A stretch of DNA of 64,000 nt, taken from Eukaryota sp. TZLM1-RC (taxonomy: Eukaryota; Metamonada: BaSk clade). A program made the translations under genes and the position numbers. Positions 20,030-31,841 of this stretch are shown here, one piece after another; positions within the stretch are counted from its first letter, which is position 1; every line of letters starts with the position of its first letter. The DNA lies in NCBI GenBank assembly GCA_040285825.1, contig JAUPSS010000003.1, positions 124,001 through 188,000 of the forward strand. The letters are read 5' to 3'. The notes beneath the pieces were generated by a model. That model did not search any database. It saw only the letters and a list, made by a program, of their open reading frames with translations, and had not been told where the DNA came from.

Positions 20030-21790
20030 GAGTCACAAACTCCCAATTTTGACAATAAAAATTTCAGTCAAATAATGGCTGCGGTGAAGAATGGGCTCCC
20101 AAATCTTTCCCTCACCAATGTTGTCGAAAGCAGAAATGCTGTTAGATAGTAAAGAAAATCTATTTCGAGCTGTCAGAGGGGCTAAGCACTCTGCAGCAAC
20201 ACAAGAGGTAATCAGGGGGTCTTCCCTGAGCAGCAGTTCTGGAACGGTTCCATTCGTAAAGAAAATTACCATACCATGAGTTCAAAGGCAGATTTCTTTT
20301 CTCTTTGCTTATTTGACTGAGGAGTTGCGGGAGAACGAGAGCACTCTTTGAGCTGTCGTCTGAGCTCAGCCACTTCTCTCGCCAATCTCACTTGAGTAGG
20401 ATCTGCTCCATTGGTATTCCTTTCTTCAATGCTTTTCTCAGTTCTACCATACAAAATGAATCTATCAATAAATTAAGAACCTTAACAGGCTCAAAAATGT
20501 CCTTACCACTCCCTTGTTTATCTCTGTCTCTATTCTGTGAACTCGCCATAGATTCCAAACTGCTAGAAAACTGAAGTGCATTAGGTGCTGGATATGGTTG
20601 CTCCTAGAAGCCTAGGGTCTGGAAAGCATTTGTAGGTTCTATAGGTTGATTTACAGCAAATTGTTCCACTGTCTCAGTAGTGGTTTCAGTAGTTGCTTCT
20701 TAACAGTTATCATACTAGTAGGTTCATCTTCTTGGTCACCCGTTTGAGGCTCAATGCTCAAGGATGAGAAAACTGTCTCCGTCTTAACAGATTCAGGGTC
20801 TGTAGTTTTTGATTCTACAAGGGTGTGTTTACTGGGATAGTAACTGGTGGTAGTCTGTGATAGTCCCATCAACATTAACCCAAAGTGGAGAACTAGAATT
20901 GATGATACCTGTGTTCTCTTGAACATTGATAAAAGCAAGTCTGAGGGGTCTATTTCTTCTATGTTCCGGGCCAAAGTAAAACGCTCATTGGTCGAGCCTA
21001 CGATTTTGTAAATGGAGTCTCTTAAAGTCCGTAGTGTATGTGAACTATCATCCCGTCTTAAAATCTTTATTCATATGTCCAAAGACGCGTTGTACTCAAG
21101 GCTAAATTTAGAAAAAAAACAGGGATTGCATCAGTTGAGAAAAAGATTCAGCTCGTTACCGGTGAAGACCCTCTGTACTCCTTCACAAGGAGTTTTCAAA
21201 CGTCCTACAACATCACGTTGAAGGTAATTCGGTGGGATGTCACAGCAAACCGTGAGATTATCTACTTTTTTAGTAGTGACATAGGGATCTATTTTTCTGC
21301 CTATCATGACGCCGTGATCAATAACTACTTCTGGACCCCAAGATGAGGGTAAGCCAGTAATAAGTTCATTTAGAGGAATGGATGTTGGGTTTCCTTGCAT
21401 CAACTCAATTCCTGCATTGAGGATCAAGGTTTGGGCTTTAATCCTATGTTGAGCAGCAACAAGAGGAGAATCCGACTTCTGCGGCTGTCTAAAAGCCTGA
21501 TAGGTGTTAGGCTGGTGGCACTAACTACCTGCCAAGTTGCAGAAGCAGAAAAACCCACATGATCTTGCTGCGGAGTCTGGCCGGTGGTAGATGGATATGA
21601 ATTACAGTTTTAGTAGAAGTTTCTGGAAAAGAAATAGAAGGAATTGATTAAACTTCTGCAGGAGCTACCGTGGTAGGAGTAGAAATGTTTTGATTCACTG
21701 CTACAGGAACTTTCGTAGAATGAGTAGTGAGTAGTGTTGGGATAATTTCTACAGAAACTTGCGTATAAGAAGCAGTAGGGTTGGTAAACT
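20030..21790 (-). mobile_element. gag region of a Ty3-like element, degenerate
   Basis: Broken minus-strand frames match gag sections of the element at 34.1-41.5 kb in the same order: SSWGPEVV... followed by EGVQRVFTGNELNLFLN near 21.1-21.4 kb, Thr/Pro-rich linkers, then a coiled segment REVAELRRQLKE near 20.35 kb and CVAAECLAPL near 20.2 kb. Similarity is clearly lower than that of the 23.4-28.0 kb copy, so this is a second subfamily. Nothing from capsid to integrase is attached. Confidence 0.55.
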
Positions 21791-21814
21791 AATATATAAA
21801 GCTAACCAAGGCTG

Positions 21815-22090
21815 ACACCTTTGAAGAAGCGTATGAAATTTCATGTTGATAAGTTATGTTTCGGTTCAAATAATAACCACTTAATTCGTTCTATTTCTGC
21901 AAATTTGACTACTCATTATGTCAAACATTATTTGACTCAAAGGACTAAATTTTGCGTTCAGTTCAGAACATCAATAATATTGATAATATTCCCCTTCATG
22001 CTTTTAGAGCGCATCAACATGGCCGTATTTCCCTGACCCGTTCATCTATTTTATCAAATGTTGTTTTTTTAGGTGGAGTTAAAAACTTCT
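21815..22090 (+). pseudogene. LINE fragment (behind the RT domain)
   Basis: Frame-shifted plus-strand pieces match the segment after the RT core in the other LINEs: SSILSNVVFLGGVKNFLNEL corresponds to KSSILCQSGFLGGGKNFIYE in the copy at 51-53 kb. It abuts, tail to tail, the A-rich 3' end of the minus-strand LINE that follows. Confidence 0.5.
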
Positions 22091-22094
22091 TGAA

Positions 22095-23345
22095 TGAACT
22101 TTTTTTAAATATATGATTTATTTCAATAAAAAGCTATACGACAAAGTTAAAATTCTATGTCTTCATAACCCAAATCAGCCAGGAAGAATTGACTGGAAGT
22201 TTTTCCTTCATAAAAGCGTCCAAGAGATAACAAAGCTGAAGATAATAGGGGAACAACACCTTTGAAAATTGAAAATACAATTCTGTTTTGCCAAAAACTC
22301 TTCCAGTACGTTGTTTCACAGTTTCAACAAAATCATCCAAGAAAGATAAAGCAAGAGGTCCAAGCGAGCCATGAAGGGAAACTGCAGATGGACAGAGGAC
22401 AAAATGAGTATGCGATTTTGCATACAAGGACAGCAATTTTGCTTTATATTTGTCAATTTTGGATTTTTCGGGAAACAGATAAGGGGTTCTTAATTTTGAT
22501 TGAGCCATTGGTATAGAAAAATCATTGCACACATCAGTGGATCTCACATCCGTATTAATGGTAGTACCTTCAAGACCTTCAAGCATTAAATCAGCCCTAT
22601 TTCGACCAAAAGAATTCAAAGTATCTTCATCAACCAAGCGGCAGAGTAATGGTTCTAAATAAGACGCAATTTTAAATGATTTTGACATACAATAGAGTTG
22701 ATCTTTTACTGCATCATGAACTTTTGATCGGAAAGTAATAAAATGTTTACAATTGAATAGATGATTTGGAGAATTTTTTGATCATCATTTACAAACCAAA
22801 TTATGAGCCACGTTATTAGGCCAAATAAAACAACAAAGGCGTATTGTACAAGCAAATTCGGTATCATCTAAAAAAATACCATAAATTTGAGGAATCTGAG
22901 TAATTAAACACAAAGAAGTACTGTTTTGGGCAGCTAACAAAAAATTTGCGAAAGCGGGATTATCTCTAACCGAGCCAAGACGATCATTAAAATCCAAGCC
23001 TTCAAAAATTTTTGTTAACTTTTGTTGCAATTTTTTAACACAATACCTCAAATTACCTAGTGTTCTAGATGGTATTTCCTGCACATTGTCGGGAAAACTT
23101 TTATTCCAGATTTTAGAGAACAAACAATCAAGAGCTTTTCCAAGGTCTCTGAGATAATTATTGCTTGTAAAACTCAATAAATTAATATCATTGGGAAAAC
23201 GGTTGCAAAATTCAAAAACAAAATTTTTCCCTCTCCCAAAAAAGCAGCTTGACAGAGGAAAGACGATTTCGTGAAATTAATTCCACCAAAATTGGAATAT
23301 GAAAATACATGACTTCGAATTAGTTCAGTATTGACATCAATTTTG
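22095..23345 (-). mobile_element. 5'-truncated LINE with restriction-like endonuclease domain
   Basis: The minus strand begins inside the segment after RT (NTELIRSHVFSYSNFGG near 23.3 kb), continues through EIPSRTLGNLRYCVKKLQQK, and ends with the C-terminal domain SFGRNRADLMLEG...DVRSTDVCN and SFLDDFVETVKQRTGR. This architecture (RT, zinc motif, then a PD-(D/E)xK-like nuclease) belongs to early-branching site-selective LINEs such as the R2/R4/NeSL group. The frame is broken at several points. Its 5' end lies next to an LTR at 23.4-23.6 kb. Confidence 0.7.
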
Positions 23346-23434
23346 AATGACTTTGCTTTAAGGTTTCCCCATCAATACAGTACATCCTCTTTGATAACAC
23401 AAGTTTCTCACTGATTTGAGCACTTGCTTCCAGT

Positions 23435-23598
23435 TGATAGTCTTTGCTCGTTTGTGTTAGACATAACCTTAGAAATGTAATGTAATTTATCACGAAGACT
23501 TGAATTGTATTCTCTCTTCTTAAGCCAATAGGCGAAACATAAACTAATAAACTATGTATAATCAATACAAAGTTATTTAATACTATTAGAGACCAACA
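23435..23598 (-). repeat. 3' LTR of the truncated Ty3-like element
   Basis: On the minus strand it starts TGTTGGTCTCTAATAG right after the purine-rich GAAAGAGAAGAAAAGGCAG and shares the GCCTATTGGCTTAAGAAGAG core with the 154-bp LTRs at 34.1 and 41.3 kb. It also keeps an ATG near its end (MSNTNEQ...), parallel to the gag start inside the other LTRs. Confidence 0.7.
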
Positions 23599-26500
23599 CT
23601 GCCTTTTCTTCTCTTTCGAGCGACGAGCCCTAGTAGCTCAAGTCATTGGCGAAGATGTACTATTTTTAGGGCGCTTTTTGGGAGGAGCGGAATAAGTACG
23701 GCTAGGTGCGTTGGAAGTCTTGATGAAGTCTTGATACGCAGCGGTATTTTTGATTGTGGACAAATGTTTGGTATTGATCTCTTTTCCCGGCCGTTGAACT
23801 TGGCAAAAGTCACCGTCCTGGCTGAGTACCTTTTCAATGATGTGTTCTTCCACATCACCTGCAGCAACCCACGAGTAAACTCATCGTTGGTAGGTAGGCT
23901 TGAATATCACGGAGTAAGTTGTTTGCCAGGGTCGGACTTGGGTAATACGTCATAACCGAAGATGAATTTGTATGGTGTGTGGTTTGTTATTGAGCTCTTG
24001 GAAGAGTTAATCAATAATTGCACTTAGGGCAAATATTCTGACCACACATTGTAGGTGTTGAAGTTTACAAGCAATTATTCTAAGGTTTTGCAGAATGTCT
24101 TTGTGTCGGCGCTCTACCATGCTGTTGGGCCAAAAAAACCTAGAAATTGACTTTAACACCTCTATGCCCAAAAACTTGCTCAATTCGTCGAAGACAGCCT
24201 TGGAAAATACTGCGCCATTGTCATTATGTAGTTGAAACGGTATGCCAAAGATGGCGCAGACTTTCCATATTAATGCATCTGTGGCAACATTGGCTTTTCT
24301 TTCTTCATAGGTACGATGATTGTAAACCTCGAAAAGCTGTCAATGAATACTAAGATGTATTTCTTGCCTTTTTAATCTTTTGGGAAAGGACCATTTATAT
24401 CGGCGTTGACGCGAGCAAAGGGTCTGTCAGCCCACAATAAACTAGTTGGGAAAACGTGCAGTTCAGGTACTGGCTTCGTTTTTTAACAAAAGGGGCATTC
24501 TTGGACGTGCTTATTCATGTATGTAAACATGTTTAACCACCAGTAATCACTGTTTCTGAGCTTGATTAGGCTTTCGGCTTTACTTGGATAACCTCCTTGC
24601 AAGAAGTCCATGTAACAAGTTAAGGGTGTCCTTAATCAGCGATTTCCGGAATCACTATCTTGTTATCCTGAGTTATAAATAGATCAAGCTGATCATTAAT
24701 ACTACAGTTGTTTAACGAGGGGTCTTTGGAAGCTATGGCAAGCTTCTGTTCAGATATTATCCTACAGAGCCATGGCTCGAAAATAGGAAGGTCCATGGAA
24801 CAACGTTGTTTAATGACAATGATACGTTTTAAGTTATTTGAGTCTTCGATGTAGTATCTTTCGTTTTCTGTTCCATCTTCTTTATCAACGTAAAATATTG
24901 GATGAAAATTGTGGGAGTTTTGCCGGAACAAATAATTAATCTCATGATGGTCTGCAGGCGAAATTTCTCGAAACAATATATCTGCCCAAAAGTTATCCTC
25001 ACACTTGGTATGAACCAATTCGAAGCAGAATTCAGAGAAAATGGGTGACCATCTGGTTACTATTTTGTTCTTTTCTGGAGCTGTGAACATTTAGCTTACG
25101 TTTTGGTGATTTGTAAATATGACCAGTTTTCTTCCTTTTAAGTAGTTTTCGAAAGCACTGTGAGTAATATAGCGTAGAGTTCCTTTAGATTAATTGGTCA
25201 GTATTTTTGAAAATTTGACAGCAGACGATTGAAGAAACTGATTGGCCTGCACTTTCTGTTGATTAAAGCTGTACCGGGATCATTGCCAAATTCGATTTGT
25301 TCCCAAATGACTTCGCCAACAGCAATGTCGGATGCATCGCAACTTATCAAAACATGGTTTTTCGCTGGAGGTAGGTTAAATGGCCCGTGCTGTGCTATCA
25401 GTTGTTTGAGCCATCGTGCATGTCGGTCCATTGGAGGCGTTGCGCTATGCGTTTGGATTTAATGTTGGCGTTGTTTCTCTCCTCCTTCTGAGTCAGTTTC
25501 CTGATGGGAGCAATGAGTTCAGATACCTGTAAGAGCCATTCTCTGATAAAGTTGACTGGTCCTACAAAACTACGCACGTCTTCCACAGACTTTGGTCTGG
25601 GGAAATTCATCAAAGAATCGGTTCGAGTGGAATCGATGGTCATTGTCTTGTTCTGGAAAACACTGCCCAGGATCTATATTGGGTGTCTTGAAGACACAAA
25701 GTGGTACTTTGGAAGTCCCAAGGATACTCTTCGAGATCTAGCTTGCTCGAGAACGCATCTGAGGCGATCATTGAATTCGTCAAAGGTTGAACCTATAACT
25801 ATTTTATCATCTATGTAGATGAAAATTTCGTCTCCAGAGAAAATGTCTGAAATCACGTTTTGAAAAACGGCTAAGACAATGGTGAGGCCAAAAGCTGCAT
25901 GTTTGAACATGATGCTTTTGCCTGGGATGCTCATGGCAGTCTTCTGCCAATTCTTCTCAGTAATTTTCAGTTGCCAAAAACTTTGAGGAGGTCAAGGGTA
26001 CCTAGGTGATTTTGCTTTGGGAAAAAATACCAGCACGTCGGAGATCCTAGGAAGGTTGGTCTCAACAGGAATGGTGTTGGCATTTACTTCGTCCTTGTCG
26101 CTGTAGTCACCACTGAGACGCGGCTTACGGTGATCTGGGTAGACCACTGAACAGACAGGAGATTTGAATTCATGGTTCGATGGGGCAGCGACTCCTGACT
26201 CTACAAGTTCATGGAATATTTGTTTGGCAATTTCTGAGCTGGCTGGATTCAGGGTTCGAGGGGGGGGGGGCTAACTCTAACGTTCTTTTTGTAAAAATTG
26301 ATTTCCATAGGAGGACATTCAATACCCTCTGCATAAAGCTTCAGGGTAAATGCGTCTTTGAACACGTTTAAGGTAAGAAGTAAGGATTTTTTGTATTGGT
26401 CATTTTCTAGGTTGATATAACAACCTGATAAGTTTACGTGTTTCAACCAACGTTCGGAAACGTTGACGAGTTTTGAGGCTTGGGATATTCGATGATCAAT

Positions 26501-27997
26501 TTCAGCTTCACGAAATGGTAATGTCTTGCAGGCGTCATTCAATCTTATATAAATGCTCTTGTTGTTCATAAGTCCTAGGTGACTCAACAAATCAGCACCA
26601 AAGAGAATGGTCTCATGTCCAGGAACGATGCTGAACTTGTGTTTCACGTGTACCAGCTGGTTAACGCTACCTAGTCTAACACTTAGGGTTCCAGAAGCAG
26701 TACCGAAAGACTGTGAGGTGGTACCATTGGCAATTTTGTAAAAGATAGTTTCGTTTGTACGAGTCATGTTTCAATTGATGACGTTTTCGGTAACTACTGG
26801 GCAAATTGCACCAAAGTCAATGATGCCTTTAACTTCGACATTGTTGATCAAGAAGATTTGTTGAAGACAATTTGTTGTTAATTTCATGGATTGAACCATG
26901 AATATTGCATCATAATCAGCTTGCTGTTTTGAGAAGTTGACCTGGGAGCTGGTTTCCATTGTAGGTTTTAGGCTGGATAGTGGGTTGATCAAAGAATCTT
27001 CCCATGATTGGCTTACTGTATGTGTACGTGTGTGTGATGTTAATGTAGGGGGTATGGTTTCTAATGCGCGTACATATTGACGTGAACTTTTATTGTACGA
27101 TGAAGGACTTCTGCCTCTGCCGCGTGTGCCTCTTTTGCTACGAGCCTGCTCATTATTCCATTTTTTACTGCGTTGGCAGTCCTCGCTAGGGCACTTTTCA
27201 GTGGGATGGCTAATTTGCTTGCAGAAATTGGTATTAGACGCCGTAGAAGACGGTTAAATAGAGCTTCTTTTTCTTTTATGATGTTTCGGGCTTTTACCTG
27301 GACCAGCACGCCGTTGTCTGTGGATGGCAGGTAGAGAAGACTCCGATTGATCTCGGCGACGGTTTTCAGCCTGATACGATATTTTACTCTGATACAAGAA
27401 ATCAACATGATTGATCTGCTACTGGAAAGATCTAGCATTGCAAAAGTTCTCGTATTTTATTTGAAGAACACTTAAGAACTCTTCTTAGAGTGAGCATGAA
27501 GTCAATCCATCTGTTGCCATAATCCCTCTCTGTCCAATACATGTTGATAGCGTGTAACGCGTTCAGGGTTTGATCCAGTCTGGTGTATTGGATTTTTCTA
27601 AGAATTTATTCCCAAATAATGCGTTCATCACTGCTGGTGGAAACCGTAGAGGATGAAATGGCAAGACCAGAACCTTGGTACCTTAAAGCATTGAGAGCTT
27701 CCGGTGTGACGCATTAAGCTAAAACACGTGGACTAATACGCATAGCTGATCTGAAAAAAACCTATTCGTGAACATGTTCACTGTCAGTGTTACGGAAACA
27801 TTGATCAGATGGAGACTCTTAAGATCTATTCCTAGCCAGTTCTAGTTCATCACGAAGTCTAGAATTTCGCTGGCTAATGCAACCTGAGCTTGGTCTTCGA
27901 TGTTACCTTAAGCCTCATCGACAATTCTGTCGGTGCGACTCCAGAGAATGAACCTGTTAGCAAACTTGAGAAGTTTATCAACATCTCTAAGTTAGCA
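23435..27997 (-). mobile_element. 5'-truncated Ty3/gypsy-type element
   Basis: Reading on the minus strand: end of gag (matching DVDKLLKF...IEDPAQVAL of the complete copy) from 27997, aspartic protease region near 26.9 kb (IDFGAICPVV, catalytic DSG changed to DFG), reverse transcriptase (IYIDDKIVIGS near 25.8 kb, active site YIDD), RNase H (ISCDASDIAVG), integrase zinc-binding and core remnants to about 23.9 kb, a chromodomain-like tail and a 3' LTR. Many frameshifts are present. The 5' part is cut at 27997 where a LINE begins. It is a diverged relative of the element at 34-41 kb, and the same modules and order confirm both. Confidence 0.8.
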
Positions 27998-30900
27998 GCA
28001 AATAGATTGTATCTGAATACTCCAGTTGATCAATTATTGGTCAAATCTGTATTTTTTCGAATTCACCGCAGCTCATTTTATGTCACGCTCTGAATTGTCC
28101 TAAACTGATAACTTGTCGGCTTTCTCCATTATATGATGCTGTCAGGTATATTGTTTTCAATATAGCAAGAATAATTGTCCTTTTTGCAAAAAGTTCCTCT
28201 CTAATTCTTTCAATGGTCGCCCTCTCTTGTTTTGTTTTGACTGTCAAACAAGTGATTTTCTTCGTACACCTGTTAAAATTCCTGTAGAGGTAAGTCCTGC
28301 CAGTTCTGTTCCTATGTCAATGGAAATGCGTTCTTTTTCCTCCCAATTGAAATCAAACAAATGGAACATAACAAGATTTTGGAAATTCTTTGCCAGAAAG
28401 AATAAAAAATCAATTAATTACAAACCGAAAAAAAGTAAAGCAAGTTCATCGTTTCAAGCAAGAAAATTGTTCTTGAGAGGTAGAAATGGAAGCGGTTTAA
28501 AAAATATTTTTTCAGGTAAGTTGGCTGATAATAATTATGAAACTGTTAAAAAACTGAAAGCGCTTCATCCAACCGAAAATTTTTGCCCAATTAAGCCGCC
28601 AAATTTGTGAATATTGGCTCGAAAATCCTTTTCAGGCTCATGAAGTATTCAATGCTATCGCTAAATTGCCAAAAGGAAAAGCTGCTGGTCCCTCAGGCAT
28701 TTCTTTTGATTTGTTAAAAACTGCTTGTAAAAATACCCCAGAAATTTCTAAAGATCTTGCCATTTGTTTTCAAAGTTTAATGTGTTTGAATTATGTTCCT
28801 CCACCTGAATTGACTGCTGCCCGGTTAGTTGCTTTAGTTAAACCAAGAAAAAGTAACAAACCCGATGGAGTTAGACCAATTGCTATTGGAGAGTCTTTAA
28901 CCAGGTTGCTGTCCACTCTTATTTTCAATAGAATTTCTACTAAGGCAAAAAACTATTTGAAACCTTTTCAGTTTGGCATTAAAACTATTGAAGGTGCGTC
29001 TGTTGCCTCGATGACTTCAGATGTTTTTTTCAATAGTCAGCAACATCAATATATTTTCAATTTGGACTTTAAAAATGCCTTCAATTCAGTAAAGCGTAAT
29101 TGCATTTACGATGTCCTTATTCAAGAATTTCCAGAACTATCAGCTTATTTTTACTTATTTTATGGAAAAAAGTCAGACTTATTCTTTGACACCTTTACCC
29201 TTGAATATTCTTCTGGTGTGAAACAAGGTGATCCTTTTGGCCCATTGCTCTTTTGTTTGGCTATTTATAATACTATTGAAATGACCCAGAAATAATTCCC
29301 TGAGTTACGTATTGTTGCTTATATGGATGACATTTCGATTATTGGTTCTTATGAAAGCATTTGTAGGGTATCTGAAGGCATTGCTGCGAAATACAAAGAT
29401 ATTGAATTAGCCTTGAATCCCGAAAAATGTCTCTTAATTGGAAGAACAAAACAATCTCTATTGATTGATGATGTTCAAATTTCTTTCATTAATTATTAAC
29501 AACAAGCGTTCAAGTTTCTTGGATGTTGGTTAGACAATTTGGATGAAATTTATTCCAGATTGAACAATTTATTGAAAAATTTTGATAAGGATCTTAGTTT
29601 TATTGCTGAATTTGATATTGAAAAACACATCAAATTTTTTATTTTAAAAATTTGTTATTCTGGTAAATTCACTCATGTTTTAAGATCAACTCCTCCTTCA
29701 GTGTCTCTTGATTTTTGTAGATCTTGCAACAAACTTCGGGTCAAATTTTTTCCTCATTATTGGAGGTAAATGAATCTTTAATTCGAAGTCATGTTCTTTG
29801 TTCTGCTGATTTAGGTGGAATTGTTTCATGAAGTCTTCGATTTTATGTAAAACAGCTTTTTTAGAAGGTGGAAAAAATTTTGTTTTTGAATTTTTTCAAT
29901 GGTTTCCTTATGATGTTCATATGATCCATGGTGAATCTAATTTTTATTTGAATCAACTTCAAATTGAATTAGATAATTTGCCTAGTGATATCTGGATTCA
30001 GTGTTTTCCTCAAAATATTCAAGAAATTCCCACCCGATCACTTCCAAATTTACGTTTTTGCATGAAAAAGCTTCAGCACCATCTGGTTAAGTTTTATGAA
30101 GGCTTGGATTATGAAGTAAGACTTAGCTTGGCCAAAAATAAAAATCCCGCTTTCGGTAATTTTTTAAAGGATATTCGTGATAGTTCTAGCTGCTGCTTTA
30201 GTAACTCAAATTTCCTCTGTTTATGGACTTTTGTAAAAAAAACAATGAATGGCTTTTAAACATGCGTTTTCGTTGTTTTCTGTGGCCAAACAGTTTGCCC
30301 AATCATTTAACTTGTAAATGTGGTAAACCTCTTTTGTTTACTCATCTTTTGAACTGTAAACATTTCATTACATTTAGAAGCAAAGTGCATAATAATGCCA
30401 GGGACCAAATTTATGTAATGTGCAAATCATATCGAGTAGATTCCTTTTTAGAGCCCTTGTTATCAAAATTAATTCTTGATGACCCCAATATTGATAGAAC
30501 GGGCTACAACAGAGCTTCCATGGGTCTGACAAGAATGATCTAGTTGTTCCCGGTTTAAATGGTAGTTTTACTATTTTAAACTCCATGTCTATTGAGCCTT
30601 GTAATTCCTCTAACGAACATCTCATTAACTCGTATGTAAATAATTCTCTTCTTGCAGGCGAAAAATATAAAATTGCTAAATATGCGAAACCCATTTCCTC
30701 GATTAATGAAAATTCTCATGCCCAATATAATTTATGTCCCTTTGTTTTTTCTTTGCTTGGATCTTTGGGTAAGGCTGCTATGGCTTTCCTTCAGGATTTT
30801 GTTGTAGTTGTAAAGGAAAGAACTGGAAGAATTTTCAATCGTGTTTACTGGCAAAACAGGATTGTATTTTCTATTTTTAAGGGAATGGTAAAACTGATTT

Positions 30901-31040
30901 CTGATTCACTGTCTTCTTTTGGGAAAATTTTCTGAATTTTTGGAAATTAATTGTTTTGATGTAGGGGAGGCAGGTTTTGAGGATGTAGAGTTTTAATTGT
31001 GTATTTTATGTTTTCATATTTGTTGTTGAATAAAATAAAA
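27998..31040 (+). mobile_element. LINE with RT and C-terminal restriction-like endonuclease, degenerate
   Basis: This is the longest LINE copy here. A Cys-containing N-terminal part (CFDCQTSDFL near 28.23 kb) precedes RT: KGKAAGPSGISFDLLK, FNLDFKNAFNSV (motif A), GVKQGDPFGPLLFCLAI (motif B) and IVAYMDDISIIG (motif C, intact YMDD near 29.32 kb). A zinc motif follows (CKCGKPLLFTHLLNCKH near 30.3 kb), then the nuclease region (YNRAS...SVDPCN-type) to about 30.93 kb and an AATAAA tail. In-frame stops and frameshifts lie between all sections, so it is dead. The endonuclease position places it in the R2/R4-like class rather than the APE class. Confidence 0.8.
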
Positions 31041-31099
31041 AAACGAAATATGGCAAAAAATGCAAAAATCTCATGCATTAAAGAGCGTTTGCTGAGAGA

Positions 31100-31570
31100 T
31101 ACATTGTGATTAAACAGGTTTGGTTCTGATGAAAGAGGTGATATTTACTGTGATTGGATTGATAACACTGAAGTTGTTGATTCTGTCTCCAGCAATGTTG
31201 CAAATGACACTTTGGTTCAAAGAAGAGAACTTAATTCTGTAGATGCTCTTGAAATCAAAGCCAAAGAAAAACATAGAAAATATGACAAGATATTGAATAA
31301 ACTAATACTGATAGAAATAGACCACTGGTTTTTATTGCTTTACCATTTTCTAACAACGTAAGACTATGAGTAGAAGCAGGAACTCTTTTGAAGGATTTCC
31401 AAATAAAGGTATAGGAAAAAAATGAGAAGATTTGATATTTTTTTATGACGCTTTCGAATTCAATATGACATAATTAATAGATTACCTCAGTTTTTCAATC
31501 GGATCAAAGACACTTTAGGGAGACAGCAAGCAGATCAAGATTTTGTAGATGGAATCTTGGTTCAATGAAT
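31100..31570 (+). pseudogene. remnant of another LINE-like C-terminal domain
   Basis: A short frame reads GDIYCDWIDNTEVVDSVSSN, then ELNSVDALEIKAKEKHRKYD, resembling the acidic D-x-x-V-V-D-S segment and the E..K..KY helix of LINE restriction-like endonucleases. Stops interrupt it. It is not a close copy of the neighbouring LINE, so it may come from a different family. Confidence 0.35.
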
Positions 31571-31841
31571 TTCGTCCCATCAGTTATGAGTTTGTTTTGT
31601 TAAGTGTGCAAGATTAATAAATATTAATTGCTTGAAAGTGATGACAGTAGTGGAAAAGAATGTTCTTGAATGGGAAAATTCTTAAAAAAAATTAATCATT
31701 TTTGAATAATCAAAATAAAGTGAACCATAATGAAATTGACAATTGTATGATATGATAGTGTGTACATTGGCAATTTAATAGTATTTAGAAAGTTGTATAT
31801 TTAAAAAATGGCACGATTAAAGTAATAAAGACTAAGAACAA

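Noticed and set aside
26262-26272. Run of G (about 10) within the truncated LTR element
   Set aside because: A single homopolymer in a decayed protease/RT region; no G-quadruplex-like repetition or regulatory context.
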